From NCBI GenBank assembly GCA_902364065.1, contig CABJCJ010000003.1:109637-128006 (forward strand): a stretch of DNA of 18,370 nt, in the 5' to 3' direction. Positions 1-6,175 of the stretch are shown here, in pieces (position 1 is the stretch's first letter; the number at the start of each line of letters is the position of its first letter). This DNA is from Veillonellaceae bacterium SB90 (lineage in GTDB: Bacteria; Bacillota; Negativicutes; Selenomonadales; Selenomonadaceae). Below the pieces are notes generated by a model. It was not told the origin of the DNA, did not search any database, and saw nothing but the letters and a program-made list of their open reading frames with translations. Both the position numbers and the translations under genes were made by a program.

Positions 1-47
1 ACCTCTTCCACCGCTTCGCGGTCCCCCTTCCCCGTGCGCGGGGAAGG
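1..47 (+). repeat. GC-rich double-hairpin repeat, unit 1
   Basis: This copy has two adjacent inverted repeats. The first is ACCGC/GCGGT (10-14 and 18-22) with a TTC loop. The second is CCTTCCCC/GGGGAAGG (26-33 and 40-47) with a GTGCGC loop. It is nearly identical to the copy at 2131-2181, which differs by one base in the first loop. It lies just past the terminator of the autotransporter remnant, so the remnant is bracketed by two same-orientation copies about 2.1 kb apart. The unit may begin before the window. Its function is unknown; it resembles dispersed REP-like intergenic repeats. Confidence 0.75.
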
Positions 48-50
48 CTA

Positions 51-96
51 AAAACAAAAATGGCGCGGCAAGCGTGATGCCTGCGGCGTCATTTTT
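51..96 (-). terminator. Terminator after the autotransporter remnant
   Basis: A long stem pairs 57-73 with 79-95, with two mismatches and a 5-nt loop. On the minus strand it is followed by a T tract (complement of 56-60 and 51-54). It begins four bases after the autotransporter stop codon. There is also a short T run on the plus side (92-96), so it could act in both directions. Confidence 0.75.
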
Positions 97-99
97 CTA

Positions 100-1390
100 T
101 CAGAATTGCCAGTTGATGCCGATGTTGCCCTGCCATTTCTTGTGCCAGTCACTGCCGAACGAGCGCTGGACGTCGCCGTAAAGGGTCGTGCGGTCGTTCA
201 GGCGGTACGTGCCGCCGAGGCTGGCTTCGTACCAGGTGCTGCCGTAATCGCGTGACCAGTCCATTGTCTCGCCATCGCTGGCGGAGAGATGCATGCCACG
301 GCGGCCGCCGAACTCGTGCAGCGCGGAGAGGCGCAGGTAATAGTCGAGCGGCTTCTCGGCATCCGGCGTGCGGCGGCCGAAGACGAAGCCGACGCGGCCG
401 ATGAAGCTGTCGTAGTCGTCCATGTGGACCTGCTTCTCGCGTGCCGTCGTGTAATGCGTGCTGCCGAGATGGCCGTAGACGAGCTGGGCCTGCGGCTCGA
501 TGAAGACACCTTTGTCGTTTAATTTCATCGTCTTGCCATACTCGAGGCTCAGGCTTGCCGCACGCGTGCGGTAACTCGCCTGATCCGGGTACGAACCCAA
601 CGTATGGAGGTCCACATCATCGCGGCCCCACTTGGCCACGGCGTCCGTGTAGACGCCCGAATCACCGAACCACGTGCCGTAAATGCCCGCCGCGAGCGAA
701 TGGTTGCTGCTCGTGCTGGTTTTCCAATCCCGTAGCCGTAACATCTGTTCTGTCCTTGTCTGTTCCAAGACCTGCCTTCAGCATAATGGAGGTGCCATGT
801 CCCACTTCCACTTTTATGTCAGAAATTTTATTGTCATTGGCTTTATATTCATCATTGGCATTCATCGATTCATCCCGGCTTTGGGAATCCCGGCTCACGT
901 CCACCCCTTCCAGGTAGATGCCGGAGGAATTGTAATCCTTTGCGTCAGAGTCTATGGAAATATGGAGTCCGTCCGCCAGCTTCACGGTGCCGGGATAGTC
1001 ATCCTGCACCCAAATGCCGTTGGCTTCGTTTGGGTTGGAAAAAGTGGCCGTGATGTTTTTCGTATCCACCTTCGTCACATCTTTGGTAGTTTTAGCGGCA
1101 GAAGCGGCGATATCCACCACCGCGCGTTTTGTGCAGTCTTCTACATCGAAATCATCCGTCACCACCTGCCCCGGTTTGTCTATCGTCACCGGCTCAGCCG
1201 ATGCAGCCGCCTGGGCCTCGGGCATGCCTGCCCATGAAAAAGAAGCCAGAGCGGAAAGTACGACTGCCGTCAAAACGGCCGTCTTCCTCCTGCGGCTATG
1301 TACGCCCTTGCCATGCGTTTTGGCAAGCTCCGATACGACGACATACCCATTCCTGGCTTCACTGTATATAACCTGGAACACCTTGTTCAT
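100..1390 (-). pseudogene. Autotransporter (type Va secretion), disrupted by internal deletion and frameshift
   Basis: The N-terminal reading frame (1390 down to 662) starts with an extended signal peptide: MNKVFQVIYSEARNGYVVVS, then a basic stretch (HSRRRK), a hydrophobic core and a likely AQA/A cleavage site near residue 61. About 180 residues of passenger-like sequence follow. The C-terminal part lies in a different frame (768 down to 100). It looks like the last two-thirds of an autotransporter beta-barrel, with NHSLAAGIYGTWFGDSG, alternating aromatic strands, and a terminal NIGINWQF ending in Phe as outer-membrane proteins do. The frames overlap at 662-768, and moving between them needs a +1 shift. 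Intact family members are usually much larger, so most of the passenger and the first barrel strands appear deleted, with the join near 700-760. The start ATG (1388-1390) has a GGAG ribosome site 8 nt upstream. It was probably once a surface adhesin; the product is now probably non-functional unless frameshifting rescues it. Confidence 0.8.
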
Positions 1391-1558
1391 TTTGCACGCT
1401 CCTTACACAAATTTAATAGTGCAAAAAGGTTTCCATTAGCAATGCGATGGTACTATGCAATTATCGCCAACCTTGATTTGTTTCTGCTCCTTTCCAGATA
1501 CTTCTTACATTCCAATACCAAAAACATGTCACTAACTTCATTCTCTTTTCGTCCAGAA

Positions 1559-1588
1559 ATTATAACACTTATCAAAAAAAAAAAAAAA
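1559..1588 (-). promoter_or_regulatory. Candidate promoter of the autotransporter with a 15-bp T tract
   Basis: On the minus strand there is an extended -10 (TGT then TATAAT, 1567-1559). The upstream spacer and the expected -35 position fall inside an uninterrupted run of 15 T (A on the plus strand, 1574-1588). A start about seven bases further on would leave a leader of roughly 160 nt before the autotransporter ATG. Homopolymers placed between or over promoter elements are a known basis of phase-variable expression of surface proteins; that role here is inferred. The rest of 1391-1714 is AT-rich and I see no gene in it. Confidence 0.5.
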
Positions 1589-1745
1589 TAGTACTAAAAA
1601 TCGATACGCTCTTATCCACAGCCCTTAATGTGTGTTTAAAGCAAATTTAATTCCAAAGGCTTAGATTTTCTAAGAAATGCGCATCGATATGCCGTCCAGC
1701 CTGTAATGACAACGGTTCCGAGGGCTCCTTTCTCCTGGATGCTCC

Positions 1746-1850
1746 GGCATCCCGCGCTTCGCGCCCGTGCGCGGGGCTACGACGCTTGCAAGGGCTTGCA
1801 GTTGAGTTTTGTTCTTACCCACTCTCCATGGACCTCTTCCGCCCCTTCGG
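1746..1850 (+). repeat. Degenerate direct repeat, copy 1
   Basis: This segment begins with GGCATCCCGCGCTTCGCG and runs through a CCCGTGCGCGGGG-like palindrome, a CTTGCA motif and the GGACCTCTTCC entry of a hairpin unit. The same order recurs 300-301 bp downstream, with one 1-nt length difference and by eye roughly 75-80% identity at the start and end. It suggests duplication of a composite repeat block. Confidence 0.6.
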
Positions 1851-1874
1851 GGCACCTTCCCCGTGCGCGGGGAC
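1830..1874 (+). repeat. Double-hairpin repeat, unit 2
   Basis: GGACCTCTTCC leads into a GCCCC/GGGGC stem with a TTC loop (1841-1853), then CCTTCCCC and a GGGGA arm. The first stem differs from unit 1 on both sides so that pairing is kept, while the second hairpin keeps its sequence and is cut short on the right. Confidence 0.65.
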
Positions 1875-1897
1875 AGCTGGGGGCTTGTGCAGATGGC

Positions 1898-1942
1898 GTC
1901 CCCTTGGGGGAAGTTGTCAGCGAAGCTGACTGAAGGGGTGCC
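1898..1942 (-). repeat. Double-hairpin repeat, unit 3 (inverted copy)
   Basis: Read on the minus strand, this unit has the same layout as its neighbours. A CCCCTTCA entry is followed by a GTCAGC/GCTGAC stem with a TTC loop (plus-strand arms 1916-1921 and 1925-1930), then a CTTCCCCC...GGGGA palindrome. An outer pairing CCCCTT (1900-1905) with AAGGGG (1933-1938) encloses the first stem. Confidence 0.65.
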
Positions 1943-1999
1943 TGCTCGCAGCAACTTGCCATTTTGCTGTAAACCGAAATATGCGCGAAACCTCGCCCA

Positions 2000-2038
2000 T
2001 GGGCATCTTCCGGCCCTGCGGGCCACCTTCTCCAGGGA
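2000..2038 (+). repeat. Double-hairpin repeat, unit 4 (degenerate)
   Basis: The GCATCTTCC entry leads into a GGCCC/GGGCC stem with a TGC loop, then a decayed second element (CCACCTTCTCCAGGGA). The first stem is again a perfect pairing with different bases from the other units. Confidence 0.55.
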
Positions 2039-2045
2039 TACCCCC

Positions 2046-2150
2046 GGCATCCCGCGCTTCGCGTCCGTACACGGGGCTACGCTGCATGTAAAGACTTGCA
2101 ATCGATCATTGTTCATGCCCACCAGCTCAAGGACCTCTTCCACCGCTTAC
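2046..2150 (+). repeat. Degenerate direct repeat, copy 2
   Basis: This is the partner of the block starting at 1746, shifted by 300 bp at its start and 301 bp at its GGACCTCTTCC end. The first 18 bases are identical. The later part diverges but keeps the CTTGCA, ATTGTTC and GCCCACC-like landmarks in the same order. Confidence 0.6.
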
Positions 2151-2181
2151 GCGGTCCCCCTTCCCCGTGCGCGGGGAAGGC
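2131..2181 (+). repeat. Double-hairpin repeat, unit 5
   Basis: This copy is nearly identical to unit 1 at the window start: GGACCTCTTCC entry, ACCGC/GCGGT stem with a TTAC loop, and a perfect CCTTCCCC/GGGGAAGG stem. A damaged second copy of the last hairpin follows at 2189-2206. Confidence 0.7.
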
Positions 2182-2206
2182 TTAGAGCGCCCGTGTGCGG
2201 AGAAGG

Positions 2207-2237
2207 CAAAAAAAAGAACCCGCGCGGGCGGGTTCTT
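2207..2237 (-). terminator. Terminator of mmdD-mmdB
   Basis: A perfect 9-bp stem AAGAACCCG/CGGGTTCTT (2214-2222 and 2229-2237) with a 6-nt loop is followed on the minus strand by eight T (complement of 2208-2215). It lies 27 nt after the mmdB stop. This is a textbook intrinsic terminator. Confidence 0.92.
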
Positions 2238-2264
2238 GAGATGCGATATGGATTTTGATGCTGG

Positions 2265-3395
2265 TCATTTGAGCATCGCGAGCATGGTACCGGCTGCTAC
2301 AGCGGTGCCGATAACGCCGGCGACGTTCGGACCCATGGCGTGCATCAGGAGATAGTTGCCGGGCTTTGCTTTCATGCCAACGACCTGACTGACGCGGGCA
2401 GCCATCGGGACGGCGGAGACACCGGCCGAGCCGATGAGCGGGTTGATCTTCCAGCCCGAAGCGCGGCACATGATCTTGCCGAAGATGACGCCGCCGGCCG
2501 TGCCGAAGATGAAGGCGACGAGGCCGAGGACGATGATGAGCAGCGTCTGCGGGACGAGGAACGTCTCGGCGCTCATCGTCATGCCTGTACCAGTGGCCAG
2601 GAAAATCGTGACGATGTTGCACAGGGAATTCTGCGCCGTATCGGACAGACGATCCATGACGCCGGACTCACGGAAGATGTTGCCGAGCATCAGCATGCCG
2701 AGCAGCGACGCGATAGGCGGCAGCAGCAAACTGATGAGAATAGCGGCGACAATCGGGAAGCAGAGACGCTCAAACTTCGTGACGGGGCGCAGCTGCTCCA
2801 TGACGACCTCGCGTTCTTTCTGCGTCGTGAGGAGCTTCATGACCGGCGGCTGAATGAGCGGCACGAGGGACATGTAGGAATAAGCGGCGACGGCAATGGC
2901 ACCCAGGAGATGCGGAGCCATCTGGATGGTCAGGTAGATGGCCGTCGGGCCGTCTGCACCGCCGATGATGCCGATGGCACCGGCTTCCTGTACGTTAAAG
3001 CCGAGCAGCATGGCGCCGACGAGAGCGACGAAAACACCGATCTGTGCAGCTGCACCTAAGAGCAGCGTCGAAGGACGCGCAATCAGCGGGCCGAAGTCCG
3101 TCATGGCGCCGATGCCGAGGAAGATGAGCGGCGGGAAGATTTCGTTTGCGATGCCGTAATGGATGGCGAGCATCAGGCCCGGGTCCTCGAGGAAGCCCGT
3201 GCGCGGGAAGTTCGCGAGCACGCAGCCAAACGCAATCGGGCCGAGGAGCAGCGGCTCAAATTCCTTGACAATGGCGAGATACAGGAGCACGAGGCCCACG
3301 AGAATCATGATGCCATTGCCCATCGTGAAGGCCGAGAAGCCGCTGTCATTCCAGACGGCCTGCAGGGACACTGAAAATGCATTGATGAGTTCCAT
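2265..3395 (-). CDS. mmdB: Na+-translocating decarboxylase, beta subunit (methylmalonyl-CoA / oxaloacetate / glutaconyl-CoA type)
   Basis: This is the integral membrane subunit that couples decarboxylation of carboxybiotin to Na+ export. The 376-residue length matches the Veillonella MmdB and GcdB class. It is strongly hydrophobic, with many membrane segments. The Na+-path signature [10 protein letters not shown] places Asp at residue 148. Near the C-terminus [13 protein letters not shown] and MAARVSQ carry Asn318, Gly322, Ser327 and Arg334. All five residues match the functional Asp203, Asn373, Gly377, Ser382 and Arg389 of Klebsiella OadB at a constant offset of 55. A strong GGGGAGGG ribosome site precedes the ATG. 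It is the last gene of a two-gene unit with mmdD, 19 nt downstream of it. Family identity is certain. The substrate (methylmalonyl-CoA, oxaloacetate or glutaconyl-CoA) cannot be read from this subunit. Confidence 0.93.
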   Translation of the reverse strand: MELINAFSVSLQAVWNDSGFSAFTMGNGIMILVGLVLLYLAIVKEFEPLLLGPIAFGCVLANFPRTGFLEDPGLMLAIHYGIANEIFPPLIFLGIGAMTDFGPLIARPSTLLLGAAAQIGVFVALVGAMLLGFNVQEAGAIGIIGGADGPTAIYLTIQMAPHLLGAIAVAAYSYMSLVPLIQPPVMKLLTTQKEREVVMEQLRPVTKFERLCFPIVAAILISLLLPPIASLLGMLMLGNIFRESGVMDRLSDTAQNSLCNIVTIFLATGTGMTMSAETFLVPQTLLIIVLGLVAFIFGTAGGVIFGKIMCRASGWKINPLIGSAGVSAVPMAARVSQVVGMKAKPGNYLLMHAMGPNVAGVIGTAVAAGTMLAMLK

Positions 3396-3414
3396 GAAAA
3401 TCCCTCCCCTTCCT

Positions 3415-3765
3415 TCACATCAATGTGCGGCCGGCGACCATGTCGCGGCCCGACTGTTTCCAGCCATTGCGTTCAATCGGACGGATTGCACGAATCGCAT
3501 CGACTCCGTAGCCGTAGCTCGCGACAGCTGCTGCGATGACGGCGACGACCTCCGGCGGTATGCCGGGAGCGACAGGCTCCGGCTCGGGAGCGGGTGCCGC
3601 AGCGGCAGGCTGTGCCGGTGCAGGCTCCTTCTTTTCATGACGCACGGTGGGGTCGATCTTATGGATCAACTTGATGACGAATCCCAAGGCAATCAACACC
3701 AGGAAGACGACGGTCATATTGATCAGCATAATGATCAATGGATTCGTGGTTACCGGTTGTGACAT
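3415..3765 (-). CDS. mmdD: Na+-translocating decarboxylase, delta/gamma (OadG-family) subunit
   Basis: This is a small single-pass membrane subunit that holds the carboxyltransferase and beta subunits together. The N-terminal hydrophobic helix (about residues 9-31, [20 protein letters not shown]) is followed by IHKIDP and a basic stretch. A flexible Ala/Pro/Glu linker comes next (about 46-70). A conserved C-terminal segment ([18 protein letters not shown], ending in a basic tail) closes the protein. The 116-residue length and this layout fit Veillonella MmdD better than the shorter (about 83 aa) Klebsiella OadG. The ATG has a GAGGTG ribosome site 5 nt upstream. It is directly upstream of mmdB. 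The usual biotin carrier (mmdC), often located between delta and beta, and the alpha subunit (mmdA) are absent here and must be elsewhere if the complex works. Confidence 0.85.
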   Translation of the reverse strand: MSQPVTTNPLIIMLINMTVVFLVLIALGFVIKLIHKIDPTVRHEKKEPAPAQPAAAAPAPEPEPVAPGIPPEVVAVIAAAVASYGYGVDAIRAIRPIERNGWKQSGRDMVAGRTLM

Positions 3766-3816
3766 ACAATCACCTCATTTATAAGATTATAAGGGCTAAA
3801 AATAGTTTACTTATTC

Positions 3817-3845
3817 ATTATAAATTATTTTTACTGAAAATTAAA
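3817..3845 (-). promoter_or_regulatory. mmdD: Possible promoter of mmdD-mmdB
   Basis: On the minus strand TATAAT (3822-3817) lies 17 nt downstream of TTTAAT (3845-3840), in a very AT-rich gap. A second TATAAT (3791-3786), closer to the gene, lacks a good -35. The -35 match is weak (3 of 6), so the exact start is uncertain. Confidence 0.4.
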
Positions 3846-3910
3846 GTATTTTCTTTGCATCGCAATCATACATTCAGGGCATAAATCGCGTTTGAACAAG
3901 AACAAACCAT

Positions 3911-3970
3911 AAAAAAGGCACAGGAACAGACAATTCTTGTGGGGGAATCATTCATTCCTGTGCGATTTTT
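3911..3970 (-). terminator. Terminator of the cdaA-cbiK operon
   Basis: GCACAGGAA (3918-3926) pairs with TTCCTGTGC (3955-3963) around a 28-nt loop. The minus strand then has six T (complement of 3911-3916). A T run on the plus strand (3965-3971) makes it symmetrical. It starts 9 nt after the cbiK stop and separates this operon from the mmdD promoter. Confidence 0.85.
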
Positions 3971-3978
3971 TGTATGCC

Positions 3979-4779
3979 TTAAAGCAAACCTGCGGCGCGA
4001 AGATCGTCGCGTGCCTGCGCGATGTAGACATGGCGGAACGCCGGATACTCTCCGAGGCCATGCAGGACAGATTCGACCGGGAAACCGGCGGCCTGCAGCC
4101 GCGACTGCCAGGAGCCCTTGTCCTCACCGGCCATGTCGCGCGTGACGTGGCGGCCGCCCGCTAGCAGCAGCGGGGCGAGCAGGATGCGCCCGGCCTCCGC
4201 GGCCGGCACGCGCCGGAGCCGCTGCAGCACATCGTCAAACGTCGGCCAGTCAGACGGCTCGAGCACGCCGATATGGATGGGCAGCCCTGCCTCGTCGACG
4301 ACGGCCTGCAGGCGCTCGTAGACGGGATTGTGCTGATGCGGCGAGCCGTGGCCCAGCAGCACGAGCTGCGTGCCGGACGAAACGGCGTGCGCGGCCTCTA
4401 CGGCCCGCAGGCCGCGGATGTCGCATGCCGGGCGCGCAAAGGCCGGCGCGCCGAGCAGCAGTGCCGCAAAATGCGAAGCGTACTGCGCGACAACCGTGCA
4501 GACCTTTTGCTCGTACTCTTCCCCCGGCGTCAGGTACGTCGGCTGCACGAAGACCGTGTCATAGCCTTCGCCCTCAAGGCGTGCGAGCGCCTCGGGCAGG
4601 GAATCGACCGATACGCCGCGCTCTGAAAGCTTTGCCTTGAGGAAGCGCGAGGTATAGGCCTGCCGTACCGTCCATGCCGGGAATGCCTGCCGGAAATCCT
4701 CCGCGAGCGCATCGAGCGAGCGCGCACGCGAGGCCTCCGCGAGCACGCCGAAGCTCACGAGCAGCAGCGCGCGTTTCAT
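3979..4779 (-). CDS. cbiK: Sirohydrochlorin cobaltochelatase, CbiK family
   Basis: This cytoplasmic class II chelatase inserts Co2+ into sirohydrochlorin (precorrin-2 level) in the anaerobic route to cobalamin; some relatives can also make sirohaem with Fe2+. The 266-residue length is typical. The N-terminus MKRALLLVSFGVLAEASRA matches the family. Likely metal-site residues are His144 (LLGHGSPHQHNPVY), Glu174 (IGVLEPSDWP) and His211 (LLLAGGRHVTRDMAGED), matching His145, Glu175 and His207 of Salmonella CbiK. There is no signal peptide, unlike the periplasmic Desulfovibrio form. The ATG overlaps the glmM stop by one base (TGATG), so translation is probably coupled to glmM. No other cobalamin gene is in the window, which makes its place at the end of a c-di-AMP/cell-wall operon unusual. 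Confidence 0.92.
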   Translation of the reverse strand: MKRALLLVSFGVLAEASRARSLDALAEDFRQAFPAWTVRQAYTSRFLKAKLSERGVSVDSLPEALARLEGEGYDTVFVQPTYLTPGEEYEQKVCTVVAQYASHFAALLLGAPAFARPACDIRGLRAVEAAHAVSSGTQLVLLGHGSPHQHNPVYERLQAVVDEAGLPIHIGVLEPSDWPTFDDVLQRLRRVPAAEAGRILLAPLLLAGGRHVTRDMAGEDKGSWQSRLQAAGFPVESVLHGLGEYPAFRHVYIAQARDDLRAAGLL

Positions 4780-6128
4780 CAGCCCTGCTCCTTCTTGACG
4801 ACATCGGCAATGGCATGGCAGATGCGGTCGAGCTGATCCTGGTCCGGGCCCTCCGCCATGACGCGGATCAGAGGTTCCGTACCCGAAGGACGCACGAGGA
4901 TGCGGCCGTTCTCGCCGAGTTCCTTGTCGCCGGCGGCAATGGCTTCCTTGATGGCTTCATTGTCTTCCCAGCCCTCTTTCGTCGCGACCTTGACGTTGAC
5001 GAGGAGCTGCGGATACGTCGTCATGAGCGCCGTGAGGTCCGACGCCTTGCGGCCGCTGCGCTTGAGCGAGGAGAGCACCTGCAGGGCCGTGATGAGGCCG
5101 TCGCCCGTCGTGCTGAAATCGGTGAAGATGATGTGGCCGGACTGCTCGCCGCCGATCTTGTAGCCGTTCTTCAGCATGTTCTCGAGGACGTAGCGGTCGC
5201 CGACCTTCGTGATCTCGGCACGGCCGCCGGCCTTCTTGATGGCCTGATGGAAGCCGATGTTGGCCATAACCGTCGTGACGACCGTGTTGTACGGCAGCTT
5301 GCCCTCTTTCATCATGTCCATGGCGCACATGACGAGGATGTGGTCGCCGTCGATGACCTGGCCCTTCTCGTCGACGCAGAGGCAGCGGTCTGCATCACCG
5401 TCGTGCGCGATGCCGAAGTCTGCGCCGTTCTCGAGCACGGCCTTCTGCAGGGACTCGAGGTGCGTCGAGCCGCAGCCGTCGTTGATGTTCGTGCCGTTCG
5501 GCAGCGCGTGGATGACCTTGACGTCGGCACCGAGGCGGCGCAGGATCTTCGGCATGGCCTCGTAAGCGGCGCCGTTGGCGCAGTCGAGTACGACCTTGAC
5601 GCCGTCAAAGCGTTCCTTGCACGTGGAGAGCACGAACTCCATGTACTGGTTCAGGAGGTCCGTGCGGTACTCGATGTGGCCGATGTGGCGGCCCGTCGGG
5701 CGCGGCAGATTGTCGTCCGTCTCGAGCTGGTGCACGATGGACTCGAGCTCGTCCTCAATGGAATCCGGCAGCTTGTAGCCGTCGCCGCCGAAGAACTTGA
5801 TGCCATTGTCGTGGAACGGGTTGTGCGAAGCCGAGATGACGATGCCGGCTTTGGCCTTGTGCTTGCGCGCGAGGTAAGCGATGGCCGGCGTCGGGATAAT
5901 GCCCGCGAGCATTGCGCGGCCGCCCGCCGAGCAGATGCCCGCCGTCAGCGCGGATTCAAACATCTCGCCCGAGATGCGCGTATCGCGGCCGATGATGATG
6001 AGCGGCTGCTCCTCCGACTCTTTGCCGAAGTAGAGCGTCGCTGCGCGGCCGAGACGGTATGCCATCTCCGGCAGCAGCGTCTTGTTTGCCTCTCCGCGGA
6101 CACCGTCCGTACCGAATAATCTTGCCAT
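4779..6128 (-). CDS. glmM: Phosphoglucosamine mutase GlmM
   Basis: GlmM converts glucosamine-6-phosphate to glucosamine-1-phosphate, feeding UDP-GlcNAc and so peptidoglycan and lipopolysaccharide. The 449-residue length is standard. Four signatures are present in order. The phosphoserine loop ISASHNPFHDNGIKFF has the active serine at residue 101. The Mg2+ loop DGDADR is at 243-248. The sugar-binding loop GGEQSGH is at 326-332. The C-terminal phosphate-binding loop RPSGTEPLIRVM is at 413-424. The N-terminus MARLFGTDGVRGEAN is diagnostic, and a GGAGAGGG ribosome site precedes it. It follows the flavoprotein gene by 47 nt in the cdaA-cdaR-glmM locus. In other Firmicutes GlmM and CdaR both bind and modulate the c-di-AMP synthase CdaA; the same is inferred here. 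Confidence 0.97.
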   Translation of the reverse strand: MARLFGTDGVRGEANKTLLPEMAYRLGRAATLYFGKESEEQPLIIIGRDTRISGEMFESALTAGICSAGGRAMLAGIIPTPAIAYLARKHKAKAGIVISASHNPFHDNGIKFFGGDGYKLPDSIEDELESIVHQLETDDNLPRPTGRHIGHIEYRTDLLNQYMEFVLSTCKERFDGVKVVLDCANGAAYEAMPKILRRLGADVKVIHALPNGTNINDGCGSTHLESLQKAVLENGADFGIAHDGDADRCLCVDEKGQVIDGDHILVMCAMDMMKEGKLPYNTVVTTVMANIGFHQAIKKAGGRAEITKVGDRYVLENMLKNGYKIGGEQSGHIIFTDFSTTGDGLITALQVLSSLKRSGRKASDLTALMTTYPQLLVNVKVATKEGWEDNEAIKEAIAAGDKELGENGRILVRPSGTEPLIRVMAEGPDQDQLDRICHAIADVVKKEQG

Positions 6129-6175
6129 GTTATTCCCTCTCCTTATTTCCTTGTTATTTTTCTGGAATAGTGTTC

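Larger units (their letters stand above)
1715..2206. repeat. Cluster of GC-rich interspersed hairpin repeats
   Basis: This roughly 490-bp intergenic stretch holds four double-hairpin units (1830-1874, 1898-1942 inverted, 2000-2038, 2131-2181). It also holds two copies of a related element (from 1746 and from 2046) and a decayed fragment near 2189-2206. Each unit has a first short hairpin with a TTC, TGC, TTAC or GAA loop followed by a CCTTCCCC-type second hairpin. The weak open reading frames across it only translate the repeats and are not credible genes. The cluster lies between the decarboxylase terminator and the autotransporter promoter. No transposase is visible in the window. Confidence 0.75.

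Noticed and set aside
1612..1620. Perfect DnaA-box sequence TTATCCACA
   Set aside because: It is a single copy with no cluster of boxes, no dnaA/dnaN nearby and no other origin feature; best taken as chance.
1670..2143. 157-codon minus-strand open frame over the repeat cluster
   Set aside because: Its protein repeats the same motif twice because the DNA repeats do, has no recognisable domain, and spans both hairpin families; it is a translation of the repeats.
1715..2206. CRISPR array
   Set aside because: The repeats are variable in sequence, spacing and orientation and have internal hairpins of differing bases; there are no cas genes.
4674..6119. 481-codon plus-strand open frame antisense to glmM
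   Set aside because: It is a charge-rich shadow produced by GC-rich codon bias opposite a certain gene.
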